Origin: Syntrophaceae bacterium UBA4810
Lineage (GTDB): Bacteria > Desulfobacterota > Syntrophia > Syntrophales > Smithellaceae
Assembly: GCA_002402545.1 (NCBI GenBank)
Contig: DHGA01000011.1
Span: 1-55,785 of the forward strand
Length of the DNA: 55,785 nt
Direction of reading: 5' to 3'
Numbering within the stretch: the stretch's first letter is position 1; each line of letters starts with the position of its first letter. Below are positions 8,307 to 15,651 of this stretch, piece by piece. Below the pieces are notes generated by a model. That model searched no databases. It had not been told where the DNA came from and saw only the letters and a program-made list of their open reading frames with translations. Made by a program: the position numbers and the translations under genes.

Positions 8307-8317
8307 TGCCAAAACAA

Positions 8318-9664
8318 CTAATCATCCCCGCTCTTCTTTCCTTTTTTCCACGCATCTATTCTGTCTTTGATAATCTTTTCAAAACCTGTGCCTTTTGGCT
8401 GATAAAATAACTTCTGCCCGATTTTTTCCGGCAGGTAATCCTGGGCAACATAAGAATCCTGATAATCATGCGCGTATTTATATCCTTTGCCGTAATCAAA
8501 TTCTTTCATCAATTTTGTGGGCGCGTTGCGAATATGCAGCGGCACCGGCAGATATCCGCTCTGACTTATTTCCTCTTTGATACTTCCCAAAGCGGTGTAA
8601 AGGGAGTTGCTTTTGGGAGACGTGGCCAGATAAACAGCCGCCTGCGCCAAAGCCAATTCTCCCTCCGGCAAACCGATAAAGTGATATGCCTGCTGTGCCG
8701 CCATACAAACAATCAGTGCCTGGGGATCGGCCATTCCCACGTCTTCCGAGGCAAAGCGGATCATGCGCCGGGCAATGTAGAGGGGATCTTCCCCGGCCAG
8801 CAACATTCTGCCCAGCCAATATAAAGCCGCGTCAGGATCGCTGCCACGCAAACTTTTATGAAAAGCGGAAATAAGATTATAATGTTCCTCTCCGTCCTTA
8901 TCATACAAAAGAGCTTTTTTCTGCAACGCCTCCCGGGTAAATTCCAGCGTAACATTTCTCTCATTTTCAGGTAAATTTTGCACCATGGAAACAACTGCTT
9001 CCAGATTGTTTAAAGCATTGCGCGCATCGCCATCAGACAGACAGACGACATAGCGCAAAGCGTCTTCATCCATCCGCACATAATACTTTCCAAGTCCTTT
9101 CTGTTCATCTTTTAATGCCCGCTTAACAATAGTTATAAGCTCTTCTTCAGAAAAAGGCTTCAAAATCAAAACTCTGGTGCGTGATAAGAGAGGAGCAATA
9201 ACTTCAAAGGAAGGGTTTTCCGTGGTAGCGCCGATTAAGGTAATCAAGCCGCTTTCCACATGCGGCAAAAAAGCATCCTGCTGCGCTTTGTTAAAGCGAT
9301 GAATTTCATCAACAAAAAGAACGGTTTTTTTATTTTTTTCATTATGCAATTGACGGGCTTCGTCAATAACCGCGCGAATCTCTTTCACCCCGGACAGCAC
9401 AGCAGAAAAACTGACAAATTTAGATTTGGTTTCATTGGCTAAAATTCTGGCCAGGGTGGTTTTCCCCGAACCGGGAGGCCCCCAGAAAATCATGGAAAAC
9501 AGTTTATCTTCTTCAATGGCGCGCCTTAACAAGCAAGCATCGCCCAGAAGGTGGGGCTGCCCGACATATTCGGAAATATTTTGCGGCCTCATTCTTTCCG
9601 CAAGCGGCGCCGATTCTTTTATTGCGGCTGCTCCGGTATTACTGAATAAATCCAGGTTTTTCAT
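8318..9664 (-). CDS. rarA: Replication-associated recombination protein A (MgsA/RarA), AAA+ ATPase
   Basis: The 448-residue protein acts at stalled replication forks and belongs to the clamp-loader-related AAA+ group. It shows PLAERMRPQNISEYVGQ at the start and Walker A GPPGSGKTT (62-70). Walker B is LFVDEIHRFNKAQQDAFLP, and sensor 1 lies in LIGATTENPSFEV. The C-terminal MgsA domain includes a conserved GRMLLAGEDPLYIARR block. Length and motif order match the family. The ATG at 9664 overlaps the stop of the small Cys-rich gene upstream by 4 bp, so both are translated from one message. Confidence 0.95.
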   Translation of the reverse strand: MKNLDLFSNTGAAAIKESAPLAERMRPQNISEYVGQPHLLGDACLLRRAIEEDKLFSMIFWGPPGSGKTTLARILANETKSKFVSFSAVLSGVKEIRAVIDEARQLHNEKNKKTVLFVDEIHRFNKAQQDAFLPHVESGLITLIGATTENPSFEVIAPLLSRTRVLILKPFSEEELITIVKRALKDEQKGLGKYYVRMDEDALRYVVCLSDGDARNALNNLEAVVSMVQNLPENERNVTLEFTREALQKKALLYDKDGEEHYNLISAFHKSLRGSDPDAALYWLGRMLLAGEDPLYIARRMIRFASEDVGMADPQALIVCMAAQQAYHFIGLPEGELALAQAAVYLATSPKSNSLYTALGSIKEEISQSGYLPVPLHIRNAPTKLMKEFDYGKGYKYAHDYQDSYVAQDYLPEKIGQKLFYQPKGTGFEKIIKDRIDAWKKGKKSGDD

Positions 9665-9921
9665 TTTTTAGCCTTGGCTTTTTCAATAAGTTCGATCAGG
9701 GATAAAGCCTTTTCTTTGGGCTTAGCGCTGATAAAACGAGCCCATTGATCCGGGGTTAAAACACGCTTGAGCACATCCGTCACGTCAAAAGCCACCTGCC
9801 AGCAGGCGACAATACGGGCGCATGGCATTTCCCCCGACTCGCGCCGGCAATAGGAAAAAGTCATTTCGTCGCCCAGTTTTGGACAGCGAATCATTTTTTC
9901 ATCATGCACAGTTTTCATCAT
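9661..9921 (-). CDS. Small conserved-looking Cys-rich protein co-translated with rarA
   Basis: This 86-residue protein has four cysteines in the first half (CPKLGDEMTFSYC, then a Cys-x5-Cys pair), suggesting a small metal-binding or Fe-S-like site. A helical, lysine-rich C-terminal half follows. Its last codons overlap the rarA start by 4 bp, a pattern typical of translational coupling. The N-terminus is uncertain: in-frame ATGs exist at 9921, 9918 and further in, and no clear ribosome-binding site is seen. The trpB2 terminator lies just upstream, so it probably has its own promoter or depends on readthrough. I do not recognise a named family. Confidence 0.6.
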   Translation of the reverse strand: MMKTVHDEKMIRCPKLGDEMTFSYCRRESGEMPCARIVACWQVAFDVTDVLKRVLTPDQWARFISAKPKEKALSLIELIEKAKAKK

Positions 9922-9934
9922 GGCTCAGCTTGTC

Positions 9935-9977
9935 GAAAAAAAGAAAAGCCGTCAAGAAATTTGTTTCCTGACGGCTT
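9935..9977 (-). terminator. Terminator of trpB2
   Basis: On the minus strand AAGCCGTCA (9977-9969) and TGACGGCTT (9954-9946) form a 9-bp stem with a 14-nt loop, followed by TTTCTTTTTTT. It lies about 25 nt after the trpB2 stop codon. Confidence 0.85.
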
Positions 9978-10000
9978 CGTGAAAAACTGATAATTATAGA

Positions 10001-11362
10001 TTAAGGTTTGGGAAAATCCTTAATCGCCAAAAGCGCCTTTTGTATTTCTTCGTCCGGCAATTCATAAGCCTGAAGTTTTCCGGACAAATAGGCGTCATAA
10101 GCCGTCAGATCGACCAGGCCGTGACCGCTCCAGTTAAAGAGAATGGTTTTTTCCTTGCCTTCTTCTTTCGCACGCATGGCCTCATCAACAACTGCGGCCA
10201 ATACATGGTTAGTTTCCGGCGCGGGGATATAGCCTTCCGAGCGCGCCCACTTGACACCTGCTTCAAAGGTCTTTAGCTGATCATAGGCCCGTGCTTCAAT
10301 AATTTTCTCATTAACCAGATGGCTGACAATCGGCGCCATGCCGTGATAACGCAATCCACCGGCGTGAATCGGCGCGGGAATATAGTCGTGCCCCAGAGTA
10401 TGCATGGGCAAAAGAGGTGTTGTCCTAGCCAGATCTCCGAAATCATACGCGAAAGGACCTTTGGTCATCGTGGGACAAGAAGTCGGTTCTGCGCCCACAA
10501 CCTTAATCTGCTTACCGTGGATTTTGTCACATACATAAGGCATGGCCAAACCGGCAAAATTACTTCCACCACCACAGCATCCCATCACGACATCGGGATA
10601 AATACCAAGCTTTTTCATTTGCTTTTGGGATTCCAGGCCATTGATTGTCTGGTAAAGAAGCACATGGTTGAGCACGCTACCCAGCGAGTATTTCGTATTG
10701 GGTGAAGTAACAGCATCTTCAATGGCTTCGCTGATGGCAATACCTAAGCTGCCTGGAGAATCGGGGTGTTCAGCCAGAACGTTGCGGCCGGCCTGAGTCA
10801 GGTTACTGGGACTGGGAATGCATTCAGCGCCCCAGGTATTCATCATCATGCGTCGATATGGTTTCTGATCATAGCTGATCCTGACCATGTAAACCCGGCA
10901 GGGAAGCCCAAACATCTGGCAGGCCATGGAAAGAGCGCTTCCCCACTGACCAGCCCCTGTTTCTGTTGTAATGCGCTTAGTTCCCGCGACTTTATTATAA
11001 TACGCCATTGGAATGGCAGCGTTGGGCTTATGCGAACCGGCCGGACTCACTCCTTCGTGCTTGTAATAAATCTTTACCGGGCAACCCAACAATTTTTCAA
11101 AATTACGCGCGCGATAAAGAGGAGATGGCCGCCACAACAGATACTTTTGCAGCACCTCGTCAGGAATATCGATCCAGCGCTCCGTCGACGCTTCCTGCTC
11201 GATAATGTTCATGGGAAAAATGGCCGCAAGATCCTGTGGAGTAACCGGTTGCCCAGTACCGGGGTGGAGCGGCGGCTTCATCGGTGTCGGCATATCGGCC
11301 ACAATGTTGTACCATTGCCGGGGTATTTCACTTTCATCTAAAAATGTTTTTACCTGTTCCAT
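10001..11362 (-). CDS. trpB2: Tryptophan synthase beta chain, TrpB2 (TrpEb_2) type
   Basis: The 453-residue PLP enzyme joins indole and serine to make tryptophan. The PLP lysine is Lys112 in GSHKPN and the phosphate loop is GCCGGGSN (261-268). The N-terminal extension, the WIDIPDEVLQKYLLWRPSPL block and the RISYDQKPYRR insertion mark the TrpB2 subfamily, which differs from the TrpA-partnered TrpB1. No trpA is adjacent, which fits TrpB2 genes often standing alone and possibly salvaging free indole. It has its own promoter region, a Trp leader peptide and an attenuator upstream, so it is under tryptophan control independently of trpE. A terminator follows directly. Confidence 0.95.
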   Translation of the reverse strand: MEQVKTFLDESEIPRQWYNIVADMPTPMKPPLHPGTGQPVTPQDLAAIFPMNIIEQEASTERWIDIPDEVLQKYLLWRPSPLYRARNFEKLLGCPVKIYYKHEGVSPAGSHKPNAAIPMAYYNKVAGTKRITTETGAGQWGSALSMACQMFGLPCRVYMVRISYDQKPYRRMMMNTWGAECIPSPSNLTQAGRNVLAEHPDSPGSLGIAISEAIEDAVTSPNTKYSLGSVLNHVLLYQTINGLESQKQMKKLGIYPDVVMGCCGGGSNFAGLAMPYVCDKIHGKQIKVVGAEPTSCPTMTKGPFAYDFGDLARTTPLLPMHTLGHDYIPAPIHAGGLRYHGMAPIVSHLVNEKIIEARAYDQLKTFEAGVKWARSEGYIPAPETNHVLAAVVDEAMRAKEEGKEKTILFNWSGHGLVDLTAYDAYLSGKLQAYELPDEEIQKALLAIKDFPKP

Positions 11363-11399
11363 ATAATCTCTCCTTACAAAATTATTTGAAAAATAAAAC

Positions 11400-11472
11400 T
11401 AAAAAAATGCCATGGTTTATTTTCCCATGGCATTTGATTTTAATTATCAGAAACATGGGAAGGATCTTCCCC
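11400..11472 (-). promoter_or_regulatory. trpB2 transcription attenuator
   Basis: On the minus strand GGGAAG (11471-11466) can pair with CTTCCC (11462-11457). TTCCCATG (11461-11454) can instead pair over 8 bp with CATGGGAA (11429-11422) as the antiterminator. ATGCCATGG (11433-11425) pairs with CCATGGCAT (11415-11407) to form a 9-bp terminator stem followed by seven T. The antiterminator and terminator share the same CATGG bases, so they exclude each other. This lies directly before the trpB2 ribosome-binding site (AAGGAGA). Confidence 0.88.
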
Positions 11473-11498
11473 GCCCACGCTCATTATTTTTTCTGAGT

Positions 11499-11558
11499 TT
11501 ATGGGCAGATATTGATTATCTGCCACCACCAACTGATATTCAAAATATCTGATAACAT
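11499..11558 (-). CDS. Leader peptide of trpB2, 19 residues with three consecutive Trp codons
   Basis: The ORF reads MLSDILNISWWWQIINICP and a TAA stop. GGAAAG precedes the ATG at 5-6 nt. The Trp codons are at 11531-11523. A perfect 8-bp hairpin, GGCAGATA with TATCTGCC (11524-11504), begins in the last Trp codon and ends at the penultimate codon, so a ribosome stalled on Trp would open it. A second ATG in another frame (11562) starts a longer ORF without Trp and is not the regulatory reading frame. Confidence 0.88.
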   Translation of the reverse strand: MLSDILNISWWWQIINICP

Positions 11559-11593
11559 TCATTCTTTCCGGCTTAACATTTAATTGTGCTTTC

Positions 11594-11622
11594 ACGTAGC
11601 ATAGCGAAGAAATGATTGTCAA
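11594..11622 (-). promoter_or_regulatory. Possible promoter of the trpB2 leader transcript
   Basis: A perfect TTGACA (11622-11617) is followed 17 bp later by CTACGT (11599-11594), a weak -10. The position, about 35-40 nt before the leader ATG, is right; the -10 assignment is uncertain. Confidence 0.4.
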
Positions 11623-11660
11623 GATTATTTTTCGCAAACAACAGTCTTGCCTGAATTAAA

Positions 11661-12617
11661 TCAGACATGATTGCGCAGCTTCAGTTCTGTGGGATGAGGA
11701 TTCAAATACACCTGTTCGGTAAGATAATTTTGCCGATATTTACGCGCATAATGCCTGATTAAGGTAACAGGAACAATCAGAGGAACAAAACCTTTATGAT
11801 AATCACCTATTATCTCCAGAAGCTCTGATTTCTCATCTGCGGATAATTGCTCTTTAAAATATCCCATCATATGTTGAAGAACATTCGTATGTTTTTTAGG
11901 CGTAGCTCTTAGAGACAGAGCTTCCAGCAAAAGATTTTCATACTTACCGCGTAATTCCGTCAGGGAGATTTTTTTCTGGTCAGCAACCAGCTTGCCCATT
12001 ATCTGATAATGTTTTGTGCTGTGCGAAAGAATCAATAATTTATGTGTGGTATGAAAATGTAAAAGGCTTTCTCTGCCTTTCGTATTTTTTAGATATTCAC
12101 GCCATCGCCTGAAGGCAAATATTCTTTCGATAAAATTTTCTCTCAGATCCGGATCATGAAGCCGTCCCTCATCTTCCACCGGCAAAACAGGAAAATAATC
12201 CATGAAAATTCCGGCAAATATCCCCACGCCTTTCTTCACCGGCATTTTGTTTTCATTATATATTTTTACTCTTTCCATGCCGCTTGAGGGGGAATCGCTT
12301 TTGAAAATAAAACCGCACAGATCTTCTTTCTCCAGTTCCCTTACACGCTTTTGCGCCCAATTTACCATACGCAGCGTAAGGTCAATTTTGGTGCGTGTTG
12401 TGATGAGACGCGGGGCATCAGTTTCACCCTCCAGATGCATGGATTCGCGCGGAATCCCCAGGCCGCATTCCACTTCCGGACAAACGGCGACATATTCCAC
12501 ATATTGCCCCAATGTTTCTTTGATAAATTTATCCAGTTTATGCCCGCCATCATAACGAACATTTTCACCAAGCAGGCAGGCGCTGATACCCAGCTTTATT
12601 TTTTCAGAATTAATCAT
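11661..12617 (-). CDS. DUF523-DUF1722 (YbgA-type) fusion protein
   Basis: The 318-residue protein has two parts. Residues 1-150 match DUF523: ISACLLGENVRYDGGHK, CPEVECGLGIPRE and FKSDSPSSGMERVKIY, with conserved Cys residues that could bind a metal or cluster. Residues about 175-305 match DUF1722 (YbgA): HFHTTHKLLILSHS, a KKHTNVLQHMMGYF motif and LIVPVTLIRHYARKY. In enterobacteria YbgA often neighbours photolyase, but no photolyase is visible here. The molecular function is not established from sequence. It sits 6 bp downstream of the GpsA-like gene on the same strand, so they share a transcript. Confidence 0.85.
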   Translation of the reverse strand: MINSEKIKLGISACLLGENVRYDGGHKLDKFIKETLGQYVEYVAVCPEVECGLGIPRESMHLEGETDAPRLITTRTKIDLTLRMVNWAQKRVRELEKEDLCGFIFKSDSPSSGMERVKIYNENKMPVKKGVGIFAGIFMDYFPVLPVEDEGRLHDPDLRENFIERIFAFRRWREYLKNTKGRESLLHFHTTHKLLILSHSTKHYQIMGKLVADQKKISLTELRGKYENLLLEALSLRATPKKHTNVLQHMMGYFKEQLSADEKSELLEIIGDYHKGFVPLIVPVTLIRHYARKYRQNYLTEQVYLNPHPTELKLRNHV

Positions 12618-12623
12618 TTCTTA

Positions 12624-13817
12624 TTAAAAAAACGGTTCTTTGTCGCGGCGGTACCAGTAATTTGGAAGAATATGGTACATAAATCTGGACATCGGTCCGA
12701 TATATTCTTTTTTCCTTTTGTCGTACTGGCAGGCATGGATAATCATATCTCTGATTTTATCTTTACTACCCGCTTCGTTAAAGAGCTTGTACGCGCACGA
12801 AAAAAGCGGGCTATACATATTTTTCTTTTCCAGATATTTATGAACGTTTCTGATTGTATTGGGACCTTCCGGCATGCCGTCAATTTTTTCCAACACGCGC
12901 AAATTGGTTTCAATGGGATTGCCTGAATAAAGTTGATAAAAATACTTTCCATAACGATAATTTTTGCTCGCAATCGATGATATGGTCACATACAAATCGC
13001 CCACACCTGCCTGGCTGTGAAAAGCCTGAAAATGACCGCCGAGAATTCGGGATAAAGAACGTATCTCCACTCCCGCGCGGGAAAAGAGTGTGCCGGGCAA
13101 TGAATCGCCGAGAGCCAGAGAATCTGCCACTCCCTTAATATTGGCGACTATGTTTTTTAACGCTCCACACGCTTCCACTCCGACGATGTCAAAATTATAG
13201 TAAGTATTAAGCTCCCTGCGGTTAAATTTAAGAAAATGTTCCCTTACGATATTGGTAATTCTTTTTTTACCGGCCACAGTGAGGCAAACTGGATTTCCCA
13301 AGGCCAAATCAAGATCAAAAAAAGGACCGGCGACGCATACAATGTCATACTTATGCTTAATGCCGGCAAAATTGTAATTTATCATTTGCGATGGCGTCAC
13401 AAGCTCTTTATGTATCTCATTGGAAACCAGACCCTTTATGGGTGAAATCAAACAGGTGTCGCCGGCTTTTTTGTCAATTAAAGGTTTCAGATAATTAAGC
13501 AATTCGGTCAGGCGATTCATCGTCACGGCCAGAATAATGAAATCGTTGTTTTCCACAACATATTCCAGATCATTGGTCGCGTAAACATTCGATGACAGCC
13601 GAGGAACGTTTTCCATCCCGCCCAGGCGATCAGCCAGGTCTTTCGTCAGATGCAGCGGATTTAAATGATCGTTGTTAATCGCCTTGCATACTTCCGAATC
13701 GTGATAATAAATGGTAACTCGCTTTTTATCGCGTCCCAGCTTATAGGCAAAAGAAGTGCCAAGGCGGCCGGGCCCGATAATCGCCACCTTTGTTATGTCC
13801 AGATTGGAAATTATCAT
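12624..13817 (-). CDS. Divergent NAD(P)-dependent glycerol-3-phosphate dehydrogenase-like protein
   Basis: The 397-residue protein has an N-terminal Rossmann motif GPGRLG (15-20), a SPIKGL block (Lys128) resembling the TKGLE of GpsA and VAGPFFDLDLA. The GpsA active-site region is present as GVEACGALKNIVANIKG with Lys221. It is about 60 residues longer than typical GpsA, with a C-terminal extension ending in aromatic and basic residues. The usual substrate-binding block is altered, so the substrate may not be dihydroxyacetone phosphate; a phospholipid-backbone or osmolyte role is possible. It leads a two-gene operon with the DUF523 protein and has a good promoter overlapping an inverted repeat. 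Confidence 0.78.
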   Translation of the reverse strand: MIISNLDITKVAIIGPGRLGTSFAYKLGRDKKRVTIYYHDSEVCKAINNDHLNPLHLTKDLADRLGGMENVPRLSSNVYATNDLEYVVENNDFIILAVTMNRLTELLNYLKPLIDKKAGDTCLISPIKGLVSNEIHKELVTPSQMINYNFAGIKHKYDIVCVAGPFFDLDLALGNPVCLTVAGKKRITNIVREHFLKFNRRELNTYYNFDIVGVEACGALKNIVANIKGVADSLALGDSLPGTLFSRAGVEIRSLSRILGGHFQAFHSQAGVGDLYVTISSIASKNYRYGKYFYQLYSGNPIETNLRVLEKIDGMPEGPNTIRNVHKYLEKKNMYSPLFSCAYKLFNEAGSKDKIRDMIIHACQYDKRKKEYIGPMSRFMYHILPNYWYRRDKEPFF

Positions 13818-13848
13818 TAATAATGCCTTTTATTAAAAATACAGCGTT

Positions 13849-13892
13849 ATTATAGGAAAATATGCTCTTGTGTCAAATAGTAATAGACACAA
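13849..13892 (-). promoter_or_regulatory. Promoter of the GpsA-like operon with overlapping inverted repeat
   Basis: On the minus strand TTGACA (13876-13871), a 16-bp spacer and a perfect TATAAT (13854-13849) form a strong promoter. A 7-bp inverted repeat, TTGTGTC (13868-13874) and GACACAA (13886-13892) with an 11-nt gap, overlaps the -35 hexamer. That is the usual position of a repressor operator. Confidence 0.7.
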
Positions 13893-14107
13893 ACTCAAAA
13901 TAATTAAAAATGTTTATACGCTGGTTTTTTGTTGCAATATCACAAAGCATTGATTAAAAAAAGTGTTGTCTTCAATAAACTAAATAACGTACAATAATAT
14001 AAACAGTTACAGGCATGTTAAAAAGATCATGCTTGACCAGCTTTGAGCGAGATTATATCCTGTATTTTAAAAAAGAAAGAGGATTTAAGCTGTAGGCTTA
14101 TATTTTT

Positions 14108-14773
14108 ATGAGCAACCTTATTGATCATCCGCAAGAAAAAAAATTATTTTTCCCAAGCGGCAACATAAAAGAAATAAAATATATCCTGGCAGGGAAACTC
14201 GAAGGCGAATATACTTCTTATTATAACAGCGGACAGATATTGGCACGTCTGCATTTTGTCCGCGGCAAAAAAAACGGTGAGGCAGCAACCTATCATCCTG
14301 ATGGCCAAATAAAGGAACAAGTCAACTTCAATAAAGATAAAATGGACGGCCCTTATATTTCTTATTATGAAAATGGCCGTATTCGCGAAGAGGAATATTA
14401 CAAGACGGGGAAGCTGCATGGCCGTTACCGTCGTTATTTCAAAACGGGCGAATTAAGAGAAGAGGAAAATTTCAATAACGGCAAGTTCGACGGTGAATAT
14501 ATTTGTTATTACAAAGACGGGCAAATCAAAGAAAAGGGATGCTTTGTTAATGACAAGCGCCATGGAGAATACGTCGCTTATTTAAAAAATGGGCAAATCA
14601 AAGAAAAGGCTGTTTACCAAAACGGTAATCTTGTTGGCAGTTTCTATTCCTGCAGTAACGAAGTAAATGATTCAAAATTGTCAGACGAAGAAAAAACAGA
14701 TAAGGTTTGGGAAGAAAAAGACATCGCCGATTTATTAAAAGACTTGGCTAATTTTGACAAAATCGAAAAATGA
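14108..14773 (+). CDS. MORN-like repeat protein of the YwqK antitoxin-like family
   Basis: The 221-residue protein consists of at least six tandem units of about 23 residues with the pattern G-x2-x-G-x-Y-x2-Y/H-x2-GQIKE. Examples are KLEGEYTSYYNSGQI, KMDGPYISYYENGRI, KLHGRYRRYFKTGEL and KFDGEYICYYKDGQI. These are the beta-hairpin repeats shared by MORN and YwqK-type proteins. An acidic, lysine-rich tail follows. There is no signal peptide or membrane segment. YwqK proteins are annotated as antitoxin-like in some genomes, but no toxin gene is adjacent. The start codon lacks a strong Shine-Dalgarno. It is 24 bp upstream of the universal stress protein gene and probably co-transcribed. Confidence 0.8.
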   Translation: MSNLIDHPQEKKLFFPSGNIKEIKYILAGKLEGEYTSYYNSGQILARLHFVRGKKNGEAATYHPDGQIKEQVNFNKDKMDGPYISYYENGRIREEEYYKTGKLHGRYRRYFKTGELREEENFNNGKFDGEYICYYKDGQIKEKGCFVNDKRHGEYVAYLKNGQIKEKAVYQNGNLVGSFYSCSNEVNDSKLSDEEKTDKVWEEKDIADLLKDLANFDKIEK

Positions 14774-14797
14774 TTTTCACCAAAGGGAAAATGTGTC

Positions 14798-15637
14798 ATG
14801 GTAAATAAAATTCTCGTTCCGGTAGACGGTTCCGTCAATGGATTCAACGCTCTGGAATACGGAATTTACATCGCTCGACAGCTGGGAGCTTCGCTCATTG
14901 GCGTTTATGTGCTGGATGTGAATCTAATTCAGGGCCCAATGTTCACTGATATATCCGGTTCGGTGGGCATGCCGCCTTACGACGGTTTTTTTGAAGCTGT
15001 TGAAACCTCTCTCAACGAAAAAGCGGATTTTATTTTAAAAGATTTCGCCTCGCGCTGCCGGCGGGCGGGTGTCAGCTTTGAAACAAAAAAACCTATCGGC
15101 AAAATCAGCCAGGTGATTATTGAAGAGGGGCAAAACGCTGATTTGATTGTCATGGCAAGAAAAGGAGAACATTTTCATCTAAAAGAAGGCGGCCTGCTTG
15201 GTTCGGTAGCTGAGGCTGTTGTCCGTAATTCCGGAAAGCCGGTCATTGTTACCCCGGAATATTTCATGGAAATTGAAAGCATGGCGATAGCCTACGACGG
15301 CAGCGAACCGGCTAAAAAAGCCCTCAAGTTTAGTGTGGATTTTTCAGAAAATACTGCATGGCCGCTTACCGCGATTATTATAACTTCAGATTCTAAAAAG
15401 GCGGTCGCTCTGGTCGACGAAATTGAAGATTCTCTGGAAGATCGTTCCACGGATTGCGCTATTGTCACTCTGCAGGGAAAAGAAACGGAAGAAATTATCA
15501 ATTACATAAAAGAAGGAGCGGTAGAATTAATGGTCATGGGGGCATTCGGCCATAACCGTCTTCGTTCGCTGATTATGGGCAGCACAACATCATATGTTAT
15601 TCAAAAAAGCACTATTCCTGTATTGCTGACCCGCTGA
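14798..15637 (+). CDS. Universal stress protein with two UspA domains
   Basis: The 279-residue protein begins MVNKILVPVDGSVNGFNALEYG, a first UspA domain. Its nucleotide-binding region is ADLIVMARKGEH with GSVAEAVVRNSGKPV (about 115-150). A second domain starts near SMAIAYDGSEPAKKAL and ends VELMVMGAFGHNRLRSLIMGSTTSYVIQK, which has the G-x2-G-x9-GS/T ATP-binding pattern. Such tandem proteins are cytoplasmic and respond to energy or redox stress. It follows the MORN-like gene closely and converges with surE, with no obvious terminator between them. Confidence 0.93.
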   Translation: MVNKILVPVDGSVNGFNALEYGIYIARQLGASLIGVYVLDVNLIQGPMFTDISGSVGMPPYDGFFEAVETSLNEKADFILKDFASRCRRAGVSFETKKPIGKISQVIIEEGQNADLIVMARKGEHFHLKEGGLLGSVAEAVVRNSGKPVIVTPEYFMEIESMAIAYDGSEPAKKALKFSVDFSENTAWPLTAIIITSDSKKAVALVDEIEDSLEDRSTDCAIVTLQGKETEEIINYIKEGAVELMVMGAFGHNRLRSLIMGSTTSYVIQKSTIPVLLTR

Positions 15638-15651
15638 TTACCGCCGTTTTT

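Noticed and set aside
8111..8317. ORF of 68 codons on the minus strand opposite the small-RNA candidate
   Set aside because: No ribosome-binding site and no recognisable sequence. It spans the terminator and the sigma-54 promoter, so it reads as a chance frame.
11440..11637. 65-codon ORF over the trpB2 leader
   Set aside because: It is in a different frame from the Trp-codon leader, contains no Trp and spans the attenuator hairpins. The 19-codon frame with WWW is the regulatory one.
14108..15637. Toxin-antitoxin system with the YwqK-like protein
   Set aside because: The downstream gene is a universal stress protein with intact nucleotide-binding motifs, not a toxin.
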